A DNA stretch of 44,566 nt from Pseudomonas sp. GM78. Lineage in GTDB: Bacteria > Pseudomonadota > Gammaproteobacteria > Pseudomonadales > Pseudomonadaceae. Position numbers and translations under genes: made by a program. This document shows, piece by piece, positions 34,798-43,639 of the stretch (position 1 is the stretch's first letter; each line of letters opens with the position of its first letter). The stretch covers positions 1-44,566 of the forward strand of contig NZ_AKJF01000209.1 of NCBI RefSeq assembly GCF_000282475.1. The letters are read 5' to 3'. The notes under the pieces were generated by a model. The model ran no database searches and had not been told where the DNA came from. It was given only the letters and a program-made list of their open reading frames with translations.

Positions 34798-35823
34798 ATG
34801 CTCGAACGTGCCAAACACTTTTCCATGAAGCAGATCGCCACCCAGGCTGGGGTCAGCAAGGCGACGGTCGATCGCGTGCTGCACCAGCGCGGCAGCGTGC
34901 ACTATCAGACCCAGCGCCGCATTGAGCAGGCCCTGAGCGAACTCGAGGCTCAGGAGAAAAATGGCTTGGCGGCCGGGCGAACATTTCACGTCGATGTGAT
35001 CATGCACACGCCACAACGCTTCAGTGCGGCGGTGCAGGCGGCCATGACCGCGCAATTAAGCAGCCTGGCGCCGTTTCGCATCGCGCCGAGGTTTCACTTG
35101 TTTGAAGAAATCGAGCCACAGGCGATGCACGACCAGTTGCTGCGCTGCGCAAGCACCGGCAGCCAGGGCGTGGTGCTCAAGGCCGCCGACGAGCCGGCGG
35201 TGAACCTGGCAATCAAGCAGTTGGCCGCGGCCGGAATTCCGGTGGTCACGCTGGTCACTGACTTGCCGCACAGCGAGCGCATCGGCTATGTCGGCATGGA
35301 CAACCGCACGGCCGGGCAGACCGCTGCCTATCTGCTGTCGCGGTGGCTGGCACCACAGCCACAGGACGTTGCCGTGGTCATCGGTAGCGAGCTGTTTCGC
35401 GGTGAAGAAGAGCGGGAAATGGGCTTTCGCATGTGGCTGCGCAACCGCGCCGCACATTTACGGGTGCTGGACATCAGCGGTGGCTACGGCGTTTACGAAC
35501 GCACCTTTGAACGCGTGATCGAGGCGCTGAAACAGCACCCCGGGCTAAAGGCGGTCTACAGCGTGGGCGGGGGCAACCTGGCAATTGTCGATGCGTTCGC
35601 CGCGATGGATCGGCCACTTGAGGTGTTCATCGGCCACGACCTGGACGAGGAAAATCGCCAATTGCTGGCTGAGGAAAAAATCGCCGCGATCATCGACCAC
35701 AACCTGCAGATCGATGCTCGCCACGTGTTCCTGCATATCCTGCAATTTCATCGGCTGTGGAAGGCCGGGCCGATTGCGTCGTCACAGGTGCAGATCGTCA
35801 CACCGTTCAATCTGCCGTACTGA
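34798..35823 (+). CDS. LacI-family transcriptional regulator
   Basis: The 341-residue protein has an N-terminal LacI helix-turn-helix (MKQIATQAGVSKATVDRVLHQRG at about 10-32). Asp replaces the common Ser in TVSRVL; this marks a LacI subgroup. The C-terminal part is a periplasmic-binding-like effector domain (GVVLKAADEPAVNLAIKQL, PVVTLVTDLPHSERIGYVGMDN, AVYSVGGGNLAIVDAF, FIGHDLDEENRQLL). The ATG at 34798 is used; one at 34825 is possible. It is divergent from the SDR-dioxygenase-binding protein operon, which it probably represses until a sugar-like ligand binds. Its last 17 bases overlap the end of the convergent dehydrogenase gene. Confidence 0.88.
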   Translation: MLERAKHFSMKQIATQAGVSKATVDRVLHQRGSVHYQTQRRIEQALSELEAQEKNGLAAGRTFHVDVIMHTPQRFSAAVQAAMTAQLSSLAPFRIAPRFHLFEEIEPQAMHDQLLRCASTGSQGVVLKAADEPAVNLAIKQLAAAGIPVVTLVTDLPHSERIGYVGMDNRTAGQTAAYLLSRWLAPQPQDVAVVIGSELFRGEEEREMGFRMWLRNRAAHLRVLDISGGYGVYERTFERVIEALKQHPGLKAVYSVGGGNLAIVDAFAAMDRPLEVFIGHDLDEENRQLLAEEKIAAIIDHNLQIDARHVFLHILQFHRLWKAGPIASSQVQIVTPFNLPY

Positions 35824-36934
35824 CCTCACTGACGTTGACCCAGCGCTGCTCCCGCGCCGCCAACCGAATCGCCGTCGCCAGCCGCTCCACTTCCAGGGCT
35901 TGCGCGAAATCGGTGCCGGCTTGTCCTTGGCCGGCCAGGGCCATGATCAACTCATGCACTTCCAGCGTCTTCAACTCGTTGTAGCCCAGCTGATGCCCCG
36001 GCGCTGGACTGAACGCTGCATACCCGGGCAGGTTCGGCCCGGCCAGTAAACGCTGGAAACCCTCCTGGCCGGCGCGGCACAGGCGCAACTCATTCAGACG
36101 CTCCTGATCGAATGACAGGGTGCCCTGGGTGCCACTGATCTCGAAACTCAGGTGGTTCTTGTAGCCGTGCTTGAGCCAACTGCTGCTGAAGGTGCCGCGC
36201 GCGCCGCTGGCGAAGCGCAGCAATGCATGGGCCTGATCGTCGACGGCAATGCTGCGTTGTTCCTGGCTACCGGCGGTGGCCGGGCGCTGGCGGTGTACGG
36301 TCTGGGTATCGGCGCATACCGCTTCGACATTGCCGAGCAGATAGCGCGCCATGCCCAGCAAGTGACTGCCCAGGTCCGCCAGCGCGCCACCGGCATGCTC
36401 GGCCTCACAGCGCCATGACCAAGGGGACGCTGGGTCGGCCATGAAGTCTTCGCTGAATTCGCCTTGGAAGCTGATGATCTCACCGAGCTTGCCGCTGTGA
36501 ATCAACTCCCGCGCCAGGCCGATGATCGGGTTGTGCTGGTAGTTGTAGCCGACACGGGTGACCACACCGGCATCCTTGGCCGCCAGGTGCATGGCGTTGG
36601 CCTGTTCAAGGCTCACCGCCAGGGGTTTTTCGCAGTACACCGACTTGCCAGCGGCAATGGCAGCCATGGCCATCGGGTAGTGCAGGTGGTTGGGGGTGGT
36701 GATGGCGATCAGGCTGACCTTGGGGTCGTCGATCAATTGCTGCCAGTCGCCATAGGCCTGCTCAAAGCCCCAGGCGGTGGCGCAGGCTTGGGCACGAACG
36801 GGATCGGCGTCGGCCAGGGCGGCGAGGCGAAGCGTGAAGGGCAGCTCGAATGCCGCGCTGACGTTGCGAAAGGCCAGGGCATGGGCACGGCCCATGAAGC
36901 CCGTGCCGATGAGTCCGATTCCGAGTTCGCGCAT
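35807..36934 (-). CDS. Gfo/Idh/MocA-family dehydrogenase, probably acting on inositols
   Basis: The 375-residue oxidoreductase has the NAD(P)-binding motif GLIGTGFMGRAHA at 8-20 and the family signature CEKPLAV with Glu102, Lys103 and Pro104. A conserved GGALADLGSHLLGMARYLLG near 186-205 carries the Asp and His of the active site. Relatives include myo- and scyllo-inositol dehydrogenases. It sits 90 bp after the RpiR regulator gene on the same strand and has an RpiR-type operator pair in that gap, so an inositol-related substrate is likely. It differs from classical IolG by length and position. Naming it iolW or iolX would need activity data. Confidence 0.85.
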   Translation of the reverse strand: MRELGIGLIGTGFMGRAHALAFRNVSAAFELPFTLRLAALADADPVRAQACATAWGFEQAYGDWQQLIDDPKVSLIAITTPNHLHYPMAMAAIAAGKSVYCEKPLAVSLEQANAMHLAAKDAGVVTRVGYNYQHNPIIGLARELIHSGKLGEIISFQGEFSEDFMADPASPWSWRCEAEHAGGALADLGSHLLGMARYLLGNVEAVCADTQTVHRQRPATAGSQEQRSIAVDDQAHALLRFASGARGTFSSSWLKHGYKNHLSFEISGTQGTLSFDQERLNELRLCRAGQEGFQRLLAGPNLPGYAAFSPAPGHQLGYNELKTLEVHELIMALAGQGQAGTDFAQALEVERLATAIRLAAREQRWVNVSEVSTAD

Positions 36935-36975
36935 GACAGGATCCTTTGGTTTTTGTTTTCAGGAAGCCTGTTTAT

Positions 36976-37017
36976 AGAATAAAAATTCCTTTTCATCAAT
37001 TATGGAATAAATATTTA
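36976..37017. promoter_or_regulatory. Paired RpiR/IolR-type operators before the dehydrogenase gene
   Basis: AGAA-N6-TTCC (36976-36989) and GGAA-N6-TTTA (37004-37017) each differ from GGAA-N6-TTCC by one or two bases, and their centres are 28 bp apart. They fill the gap between the rpiR stop and the dehydrogenase start. The same paired layout occurs before iolC. Confidence 0.55.
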
Positions 37018-37024
37018 CACGCGA

Positions 37025-37945
37025 TCAGTCTTCGAAACCGACCTGTTCGTGAATCTCATCGACCTTCAACTCCAGTCGATAGGCCACGGCGATAAACAGC
37101 GCCTGGCACAGGCACAGGGTCGCGCTCAACGAACGGAACGCAAACGAACTGCCTTCGTTGACCAGCAATACGGTGTTGGCGCGCTTGGCCAGGGGCGAGA
37201 GATTGCTGTCGGTGATGATCAGGGTTTTCGCCTGGTGATGCTGGGCGATGCGCAGGCAGTGCTGGGTTTCCTTGCCGTACGGCGTGAAGCTGATGGCGAT
37301 CACCAGGTCATTGGCGCGCACACTGCGCATCTGCTCGCGGTAGCTGCCGCCGAGCCCCGAGACCAAATGGATGCGCTTGTTGGTGTGTTGCAGGTTGTAG
37401 ACCAGGTAATCGGCCACCGCGAACGAACGGCGCACGCCGACCACGTAGATGTTGTCGGCATTCACCACCAGGTCCACGGCCTTGTCGAATGCCTGGTCAT
37501 CGAGTTCCAGCCCCAGCCTTTCGATGCCCGACAGGGTGGCGTTGATGCATTCGCGCGCCAGGTCGCCGCCGCTGGCCTTCTGCGACTTGTTGCTGATCAT
37601 GCTGCGAATGCGCTGCTGGTAGTTCTGTACCGGCGTGGTCTTGTGGGTGTAGGCCTCGCGGAACAGGGCCTGCATTTCGCTGAAGCCGCTGAAGCCGAAA
37701 CGCTGGGAAAACCGCACGATGGCCGACGGATGCACTTCGCACTCGCTGGCGATGTCGCTGATGCGGTCGACCATGATCCGGTCGCTTTGCTGGCTCATGT
37801 AGCTGGCGATGCGTTTGAGCTGGCGCGGCAGGCTTTCGTATTCATTGGTGATGAGCTGCAGCAGGCGCTCGGCATTGATCGGGGGGGTGACAAGGTCGCT
37901 CTCGGGCGTGCTCTCGGTCGTATCCGGCTGATCGGTGCGGGACAT
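37025..37945 (-). CDS. RpiR-family regulator, probable repressor of inositol genes
   Basis: The 306-residue protein has an RpiR helix-turn-helix domain at about 28-105 (LPRQLKRIASYM, ISDIASECEVHPSAIVRFSQRFGFSGFSEMQ). A SIS sugar-phosphate-binding domain follows at about 135-275 (IYVVGVRRSFAVADYLVY, DLVIAISFTPYGKETQH, TLIITDSNLSPLAKRA). RpiR-type IolR proteins of other proteobacteria repress iol genes until an inositol breakdown intermediate binds the SIS domain. It is divergent from iolC, with GGAA-N6-TTCC sites in the shared region, which supports that role. The symbol iolR is not assigned, since that name also covers a DeoR protein in Bacillus. Confidence 0.88.
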   Translation of the reverse strand: MSRTDQPDTTESTPESDLVTPPINAERLLQLITNEYESLPRQLKRIASYMSQQSDRIMVDRISDIASECEVHPSAIVRFSQRFGFSGFSEMQALFREAYTHKTTPVQNYQQRIRSMISNKSQKASGGDLARECINATLSGIERLGLELDDQAFDKAVDLVVNADNIYVVGVRRSFAVADYLVYNLQHTNKRIHLVSGLGGSYREQMRSVRANDLVIAISFTPYGKETQHCLRIAQHHQAKTLIITDSNLSPLAKRANTVLLVNEGSSFAFRSLSATLCLCQALFIAVAYRLELKVDEIHEQVGFED

Positions 37946-37973
37946 TGGGAAATCCTTCTGGCTTGTTCTTATA

Positions 37974-37996
37974 GGGACGATCTTTCACCTCGTCCC
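37974..37996 (-). promoter_or_regulatory. Inverted repeat in the rpiR leader
   Basis: GGGACGA (37974-37980) and TCGTCCC (37990-37996) form a perfect 7-bp inverted repeat, 29 bases upstream of the rpiR ATG. As DNA it may be an operator for rpiR; as RNA it would be a leader hairpin. The rest of the 311-bp rpiR-iolC gap holds the iolC operators and no gene. Confidence 0.35.
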
Positions 37997-38118
37997 CCGA
38001 CAATAGGTGGGCTGAGCGCAGTCTACAGGGTCGGCCTGAATAAAATCTTGAGCTTGCAGCAGTGTGAAGCCTGCTGAAACGATGCACTGCATCTGGAACG
38101 CTTGTACTAAAGCTTATT

Positions 38119-38161
38119 GGAAAAAATATTCCACGTAAAAAATATTTGGAATAATTATTGA
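38119..38161. promoter_or_regulatory. Paired RpiR/IolR-type operators before iolC
   Basis: GGAA-N6-TTCC (38119-38132) is a perfect match to the motif reported for RpiR-type IolR in alpha-proteobacteria. GGAA-N6-TTGA (38148-38161) is a half match, with centres 29 bp apart. They precede a possible -35/-10 pair (TTGATT near 38158 and TTTAGT near 38180), so binding would block iolC transcription. Confidence 0.65.
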
Positions 38162-38256
38162 TTGTTCGGGCCCGGTCGTTTTAGTCTGCCTCCACCAAGA
38201 GTGTTCGGCGCGGTCATCGCTTCGAGCGCAGGCTGATAAAAATAACAGGAGCCAGC

Positions 38257-40194
38257 ATGGGCCAGACTCGTTTTGCCAGTGGGCGTCAATTGGATCTGAT
38301 TTGCCTGGGGCGCCTAGGCGTCGACCTCTATGCGCAGCAAGTCGGGGCGCGGCTGGAGGATGTAAGCAGCTTTGCCAAGTACCTCGGCGGCTCGTCCGCC
38401 AACATCGCCTTCGGCACCGCGCGGTTGGGGCTCAAGTCGGCGATGCTGAGCCGGGTGGGGGACGACCATATGGGGCGCTTCCTCGTCGAATCCCTGACCC
38501 GTGAAGGCTGCGATGTCAGTGGCATCAAGGTCGACCCGGAACGCCTGACGGCAATGGTGCTGCTGGGTCTCAAGGACCGCGAAACCTTTCCCTTGGTGTT
38601 CTACCGCGAAAACTGCGCCGACATGGCGCTGCGGGCCGAAGACATCAGCGAAGCCTTCATCGCTTCCAGCAAAGCCTTGCTGATCACCGGCACCCATTTC
38701 TCCACTGATGGCGTGTACAAGGCGAGCATCCAGGCCCTGGATTATGCACACAAGCACAACGTCAAACGGGTGCTGGACATCGACTACCGCCCGGTACTCT
38801 GGGGTCTTGCCGGCAAGGCGGACGGTGAAACCCGTTTTGTCGCCGACCAGAACGTCAGCCAGCATGTGCAGGAAATCCTCCCGCGTTTCGATCTCATCGT
38901 CGGCACCGAAGAAGAGTTTCTGATTGCCGGTGGTTCCGAGGATTTGCTCACGGCGTTGCGCAATGTCCGGCGGGTGAGCACCGCCACCCTGGTGGTCAAG
39001 CTCGGCCCGCAAGGCTGCACCGTGATTCATGGCGAAATCCCGGCCCGTCTCGAAGACGGTGCGATCCATCCCGGTGTGCGTGTGGAAGTGCTCAACGTGC
39101 TGGGGGCAGGCGACGCCTTCATGTCGGGCTTCCTCAGTGGTTGGCTGGAGGACGCCAGCGATGAGCGCTGCTGCCAGCTGGCCAATGCCTGTGGCGGCCT
39201 GGTGGTCTCGCGCCATGCCTGCGCCCCGGCGATGCCGACCCGGGCCGAACTCGATTATCTGTTCAACAGCCCGGTGCCGATTACCCGGCCGGATCAGGAC
39301 GCGGTGTTGCAGCGCCTGCATCAGGTCAGCGTGCCGCGCAAGCAGTGGAAGCAGCTGTTCATCTTTGCCTTCGACCATCGCTGGCAACTGGTGGAACTGG
39401 CCCAGGCGGGTGGTCGTGACCTCAACGCCATCAGCCAACTCAAGCAACTGTTCATCCGGGCCGTGGAGCGGGTCGAGGCCGATTTGCAAAAGCAAGGTAT
39501 CGAGGCCGATGTCGGGCTGCTGGCCGATCAACGTTTCGGCCAGGACTCACTGAACGCCGCCACGGGTCGCGGCTGGTGGGTGGCGCGGCCGGTAGAAGTG
39601 CAGGGCTCGCGGCCATTGGCCTTCGAACATGGTCGCTCCATCGGCAGCAACCTGATCGCCTGGCCACAGGAACAAATCATCAAGTGCCTGGTGCAATTCC
39701 ACCCGGACGACGAGCCCATGCTGCGCCTGGAGCAGGAAGCGCAGATCAAGGGTTTGTACCAGGCATCGCAAGTCAGCGGTCATGAACTGCTGCTGGAAAT
39801 CATCCCGCCCAAGGATCACCCCTCGACCCACCCGGACGTGCTGTATCGCGCCCTCAAACGCCTCTACAACCTGGGCATCTACCCGGCGTGGTGGAAGATC
39901 GAAGCGCAAAGTGCCGAGGAGTGGAAGCAACTCGACGAATTGATCCAGGAACGCGATCCGTACTGCCGTGGCGTGGTGCTGCTGGGCTTGAATGCCCCGG
40001 CATCAGCGTTGGCCGAAGGCTTTCAACAGGCCAGCCAGAGCCAGACCTGCCGCGGGTTCGCCGTGGGGCGGACGATTTTCCAGGAGCCGAGTCGCGCGTG
40101 GTTGGCCGGGGAAATTGACGATGAGGCGCTGATTCAGCAGGTGCAGGGCACCTTTGTCGAATTGATCGATGCCTGGCGTACTGCCCGCGCTTGA
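38257..40194 (+). CDS. iolC: Fused 5-dehydro-2-deoxygluconokinase / DUF2090 aldolase-type protein
   Basis: The 645-residue protein has two parts. Residues about 12-325 form a PfkB-family kinase with the Gly-rich GGSSANIAFGTARLG near 44-58 and the catalytic base Asp286 in NVLGAGDAF. Residues about 335-645 form a DUF2090 domain (LFIFAFDHRWQLVELA, GLLADQRFGQDSL, WKIEAQSAEEWKQ), related to the class I aldolases that cleave 5-dehydro-2-deoxygluconate 6-phosphate. One polypeptide therefore probably carries out the phosphorylation and the cleavage of inositol breakdown. GGAG precedes the ATG. It is the first gene of the iol operon and is separated from iolE by a REP pair. Confidence 0.93.
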   Translation: MGQTRFASGRQLDLICLGRLGVDLYAQQVGARLEDVSSFAKYLGGSSANIAFGTARLGLKSAMLSRVGDDHMGRFLVESLTREGCDVSGIKVDPERLTAMVLLGLKDRETFPLVFYRENCADMALRAEDISEAFIASSKALLITGTHFSTDGVYKASIQALDYAHKHNVKRVLDIDYRPVLWGLAGKADGETRFVADQNVSQHVQEILPRFDLIVGTEEEFLIAGGSEDLLTALRNVRRVSTATLVVKLGPQGCTVIHGEIPARLEDGAIHPGVRVEVLNVLGAGDAFMSGFLSGWLEDASDERCCQLANACGGLVVSRHACAPAMPTRAELDYLFNSPVPITRPDQDAVLQRLHQVSVPRKQWKQLFIFAFDHRWQLVELAQAGGRDLNAISQLKQLFIRAVERVEADLQKQGIEADVGLLADQRFGQDSLNAATGRGWWVARPVEVQGSRPLAFEHGRSIGSNLIAWPQEQIIKCLVQFHPDDEPMLRLEQEAQIKGLYQASQVSGHELLLEIIPPKDHPSTHPDVLYRALKRLYNLGIYPAWWKIEAQSAEEWKQLDELIQERDPYCRGVVLLGLNAPASALAEGFQQASQSQTCRGFAVGRTIFQEPSRAWLAGEIDDEALIQQVQGTFVELIDAWRTARA

Positions 40195-40210
40195 GGAAAC
40201 ACCGCGCAAT

Positions 40211-40318
40211 CCTGTGGGAGCGGCGGTGCGACGTTTCGACTTGCCCGCGATGACGGTGGCACATACAGCATCAATGTGACAGCGAGATCACAATCGCTGG
40301 CAAGCCAGCTCCCACAGG
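40211..40318. repeat. REP doublet (REPIN-like) between iolC and iolE
   Basis: CCTGTGGGAGC (40211-40221) and GCTCCCACAGG (40308-40318) are the inverted ends of a roughly 108-bp element. Its arms carry ACTTGCCCGCGAT on one side and ATCGCTGGCAAGCCAGC on the other, the usual shape of Pseudomonas REP pairs. It falls inside an operon and may act as a transcript-stability or attenuation element between iolC and iolE. Confidence 0.75.
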
Positions 40319-40366
40319 GTTCCGTGTCGTTCTTACTGGTTATGTAAAACAATAAAAGGTGCAGCC

Positions 40367-41260
40367 ATGCCCGCTATTCGAATTGGCATCAACCCGATTT
40401 CCTGGAGCAACGACGACCTGCCGTCCCTCGGTGGCGAGACGCCATTGAGCACCGCCCTGAGCGAAGGCAAGGAAATCGGTTACGAAGGTTTTGAACTCAA
40501 CGGCAAATTCCCCAAGGACGCCAAAGGCGTCGGCGACGTGTTGCGGCCCTATGATCTGACGTTGGTATCGGGCTGGTACTCCAGTCGCCTGGCCCGCCGC
40601 TCGGTGGCCGAGGAAATCGACGCCATCGGCAGCCATGTCGAGCTGCTCGCCAGCAACGGCGCCAAGGTGCTGGTTTACGGAGAAGTCGCCGACTCGATCC
40701 AGGGTCAACGCATTCCACTGGTGGAACGCCCGCGTTTCCACACCGAGCAGGCCTGGCAGGAATACGCCGACAAGCTCACCGAGCTTGCGCGTTTCACCCT
40801 GTCCCAGGGCGTGCGCCTGGCCTATCACCATCACATGGGGGCTTACGTCGAATCCCCGGCCGACATCGACAAACTGATGGCGTTGACCGGCAGCGAGGTC
40901 GGCCTGCTGTTCGATTCGGGTCATTGCTACATGGGCGGGGGCGAACCCTTGCAGGTACTGCGCAAGCACATCGATCGCATCTGCCACGTGCATTTCAAGG
41001 ACGTGCGCAAACCGGTGGTGCAGCTGGCGCGCAACAACCTGTGGAGCTTCCCGGACTGCATCATCAACGGCACCTTCACCGTGCCGGGGGATGGCGACAT
41101 CGACTTCGCCGAACTGCTGGACGTGCTGCTGGCGGCCGATTACCACGGCTGGCTGGTGGTCGAGGCCGAACAGGATCCGGCGGTGGCGCCGAGTTATGTC
41201 TACGCGAAAAAAGGCTACGACACCTTGCGCGCGCTGCTCGACGAGAGGACTGCACGATGA
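40367..41260 (+). CDS. iolE: myo-Inosose-2 dehydratase
   Basis: The 297-residue TIM-barrel protein of the xylose isomerase-like family starts IGINPISWSNDDLPSLGG, the IolE opening. It shows GYEGFELNGKFP, LAYHHHMGAYVE, GLLFDSGHCYMGG and WLVVEAEQDP, which supply the metal-binding Glu, Asp, His and Glu. It dehydrates 2-keto-myo-inositol (inosose) to the diketone 3D-(3,5/4)-trihydroxycyclohexane-1,2-dione. Its stop overlaps the iolB start by 4 bases. It lies behind the REP pair after iolC and could also have its own weak promoter there. Confidence 0.94.
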   Translation: MPAIRIGINPISWSNDDLPSLGGETPLSTALSEGKEIGYEGFELNGKFPKDAKGVGDVLRPYDLTLVSGWYSSRLARRSVAEEIDAIGSHVELLASNGAKVLVYGEVADSIQGQRIPLVERPRFHTEQAWQEYADKLTELARFTLSQGVRLAYHHHMGAYVESPADIDKLMALTGSEVGLLFDSGHCYMGGGEPLQVLRKHIDRICHVHFKDVRKPVVQLARNNLWSFPDCIINGTFTVPGDGDIDFAELLDVLLAADYHGWLVVEAEQDPAVAPSYVYAKKGYDTLRALLDERTAR

Positions 41261-42066
41261 GCCTGCTGGTCAAAAGCAATGCCCGTGGCCGGACCATGGT
41301 CGAGCTGGGCAAAGGTGAGCTGGAATACGTCGGCTTCGCCGCGTACCGCTTGAGCCTGGGCGAAAGCCTGCCGGTCTCGGCCGGTGACAAGGAACTGTGC
41401 CTGGTGCTGCTCAGCGGCCGGGCCAGTATCAAGGGTGAAGCGCCGGTGCACGGTGCGTTCGACTGGGACAACCTTGGGGATCGTCAGTCGGTTTTCGAAG
41501 ACAAATCCCCCTTCGCCGCGTACTTGCCGCCTGGCAGCCAGGCCCAGGTGGTGGCGTTGAGTGATGTGCAAATTGCCGTTTGCGCCGCGCCCGGTTCGAC
41601 CACCGGTGATATCGGCCCACGCCTGATCAAACCTGAAACCATGAAACGCAGTGTGCGCGGCAAGGGTGCCAACACCCGTTACGTCTGCGACATCCTTCCG
41701 GACACCGAGCCCGCCCATTCACTGCTGGTGGTCGAAGTGCGCACGCCGTCCGGACACTCCTCGAGCTATCCACCGCACAAGCACGACACCGACGACCTGC
41801 CGCACCAGAGCTTTCTCGAAGAAACCTATTACCACCAGATCAACCCGCCCCAGGGCTTCGTGTTCCAGCGGGTGTACACCGACGATCGCAGCATCGACCA
41901 GGCCATGGCCGTGGAAAACAGCGACCTGGTGGTCGTGCCCAAGGGTTATCACCCGGTCAGTGTGCCGTACGGCTACGAGTCGTATTACCTGAACGTGATG
42001 GCCGGCCCGAAACGCGTCTGGCAGTTCCACAACGATCCGCAGCACAGCTGGCTGCTGGATCTCTGA
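41257..42066 (+). CDS. iolB: 5-Deoxy-glucuronate isomerase
   Basis: The 269-residue cupin-type protein starts at the ATG overlapping the iolE stop; the longer open frame from 40924 is only a reading-frame extension over iolE. It contains HSSSYPPHKHDTDD and LEETYYHQINPPQGF, which provide the His and Glu metal ligands, and ends VWQFHNDPQHSWL, typical of IolB. It converts 5-deoxy-D-glucuronate to 5-dehydro-2-deoxygluconate, the substrate of the IolC kinase half. The preceding hydrolase step (IolD) is not encoded in the window. Confidence 0.94.
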   Translation: MSLLVKSNARGRTMVELGKGELEYVGFAAYRLSLGESLPVSAGDKELCLVLLSGRASIKGEAPVHGAFDWDNLGDRQSVFEDKSPFAAYLPPGSQAQVVALSDVQIAVCAAPGSTTGDIGPRLIKPETMKRSVRGKGANTRYVCDILPDTEPAHSLLVVEVRTPSGHSSSYPPHKHDTDDLPHQSFLEETYYHQINPPQGFVFQRVYTDDRSIDQAMAVENSDLVVVPKGYHPVSVPYGYESYYLNVMAGPKRVWQFHNDPQHSWLLDL

Positions 42067-42110
42067 ATTCCACCGTCTGAATTCCACTATCTGCAGGGAG
42101 AACAATAACG

Positions 42111-43613
42111 ATGAGCGACGTCCAGGTTGTAGGCCACTACATCGACGGTCAGGTGCAAGACACCGGCAGTGAGCGGTTCAGCAATGTTTTCAACCCCGCC
42201 ACCGGCAGCGTGCAGGCACGGGTCGGGCTGGCCAGCGAGAAGACCGTGGATGAGGCAGTGGCATCGGCCCTCAAGGCTTTCCCGGCCTGGTCCGAGCAAT
42301 CGTCCCTGCGCCGTTCGCGGGTGATGTTCAAGTTCAAGGAATTGCTCGACCGCCATCACGACGAACTGGCAGAAATCATCAGCCGCGAACACGGCAAGGT
42401 GTTTTCCGATGCCAAGGGCGAAGTCACCCGTGGCATCGAAATCGTCGAATACGCCTGCGGTGCGCCGAACCTGTTGAAAACCGAATTCAGCGACAACATC
42501 GGCGGCGGCATCGACAACTGGAACCTGCGCCAGCCCCTGGGCGTCTGCGCTGGGGTTACCCCGTTCAACTTCCCGGTGATGGTGCCGCTGTGGATGATCC
42601 CGCTGGCGCTGGTGACCGGTAACTGCTTCATCCTCAAGCCGTCCGAGCGCGATCCGTCCGCCAGTTTGCTGATGGCGCGGTTGCTGACTGAAGCCGGTCT
42701 GCCGGACGGCGTGTTCAACGTGGTGCAGGGCGACAAAGCGGCGGTCGATGCGCTGCTGCAGCACCCGGACATCGAAGCGATTTCCTTTGTCGGTTCGACG
42801 CCGATTGCCGAGTACATCCACCAGCAAGCCACCTCCCGTGGCAAGCGTGTGCAGGCCCTGGGCGGGGCGAAGAACCACATGATCGTCATGCCCGATGCGG
42901 ACCTGGATCAAGCGGCGGATGCCTTGATCGGCGCGGCGTACGGCTCGGCCGGTGAGCGCTGCATGGCGATCTCGATTGCCGTGGCAGTGGGCGATGTCGG
43001 CGACCGGTTGATTGCCAAACTGCTGCCGCGCATCGATCAGCTCAAGGTTGGCAACGGCCTGCAGGGCGACACCGACATGGGGCCTTTGGTGACGGCCGAG
43101 CACAAGGCCAAGGTGGAAGGTTTCATTGACCAGGGTGTGGCCCAAGGCGCGCAGCTGATTGTCGATGGTCGCCACTTCAAGGTGCCGGGGGCCGAGAACG
43201 GCTTCTTCGTCGGTGCGACGCTGTTCGACAAGGTCACGACCGAGATGAGCATCTACCAGCAAGAGATTTTCGGCCCGGTGCTGGGCATCGTGCGGGTGCC
43301 GGATTTCGCCAGCGCCGTGGCCCTGATCAACGCCCATGAATTCGGCAACGGCGTGTCCTGCTTCACCAGCGACGGCGGCATTGCCCGCGCCTTCGCCCGC
43401 AGCATCAAGGTCGGCATGGTCGGCATCAACGTGCCGATTCCGGTGCCTATGGCCTGGCACTCGTTCGGCGGCTGGAAGCGCTCGCTGTTCGGCGACCACC
43501 ATGCCTACGGCGAAGAAGGCATTCGCTTCTACAGCCGCTACAAAAGCGTGATGCAGCGCTGGCCCGACAGCATCGCCAAGGGCCCTGAATTCAGCATGCC
43601 GACTGCCAAATAA
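42111..43613 (+). CDS. mmsA: Methylmalonate-semialdehyde dehydrogenase (CoA-acylating)
   Basis: The 500-residue aldehyde dehydrogenase is of the CoA-dependent MmsA/IolA branch. The catalytic Cys284 is in GERCMAIS, and the usual general-base Glu is replaced by Asn in [14 protein letters not shown], which marks this branch. The stretch [15 protein letters not shown] is also typical. In inositol breakdown it turns malonate semialdehyde into acetyl-CoA and CO2; the same enzyme serves valine breakdown. GGGAG lies upstream of the ATG. It follows iolB by 44 bases and is clearly in the operon, so iolA is an equally suitable name. Confidence 0.94.
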   Translation: MSDVQVVGHYIDGQVQDTGSERFSNVFNPATGSVQARVGLASEKTVDEAVASALKAFPAWSEQSSLRRSRVMFKFKELLDRHHDELAEIISREHGKVFSDAKGEVTRGIEIVEYACGAPNLLKTEFSDNIGGGIDNWNLRQPLGVCAGVTPFNFPVMVPLWMIPLALVTGNCFILKPSERDPSASLLMARLLTEAGLPDGVFNVVQGDKAAVDALLQHPDIEAISFVGSTPIAEYIHQQATSRGKRVQALGGAKNHMIVMPDADLDQAADALIGAAYGSAGERCMAISIAVAVGDVGDRLIAKLLPRIDQLKVGNGLQGDTDMGPLVTAEHKAKVEGFIDQGVAQGAQLIVDGRHFKVPGAENGFFVGATLFDKVTTEMSIYQQEIFGPVLGIVRVPDFASAVALINAHEFGNGVSCFTSDGGIARAFARSIKVGMVGINVPIPVPMAWHSFGGWKRSLFGDHHAYGEEGIRFYSRYKSVMQRWPDSIAKGPEFSMPTAK

Positions 43614-43639
43614 TTCGCTTGTACGGAGAACAACAAAAA

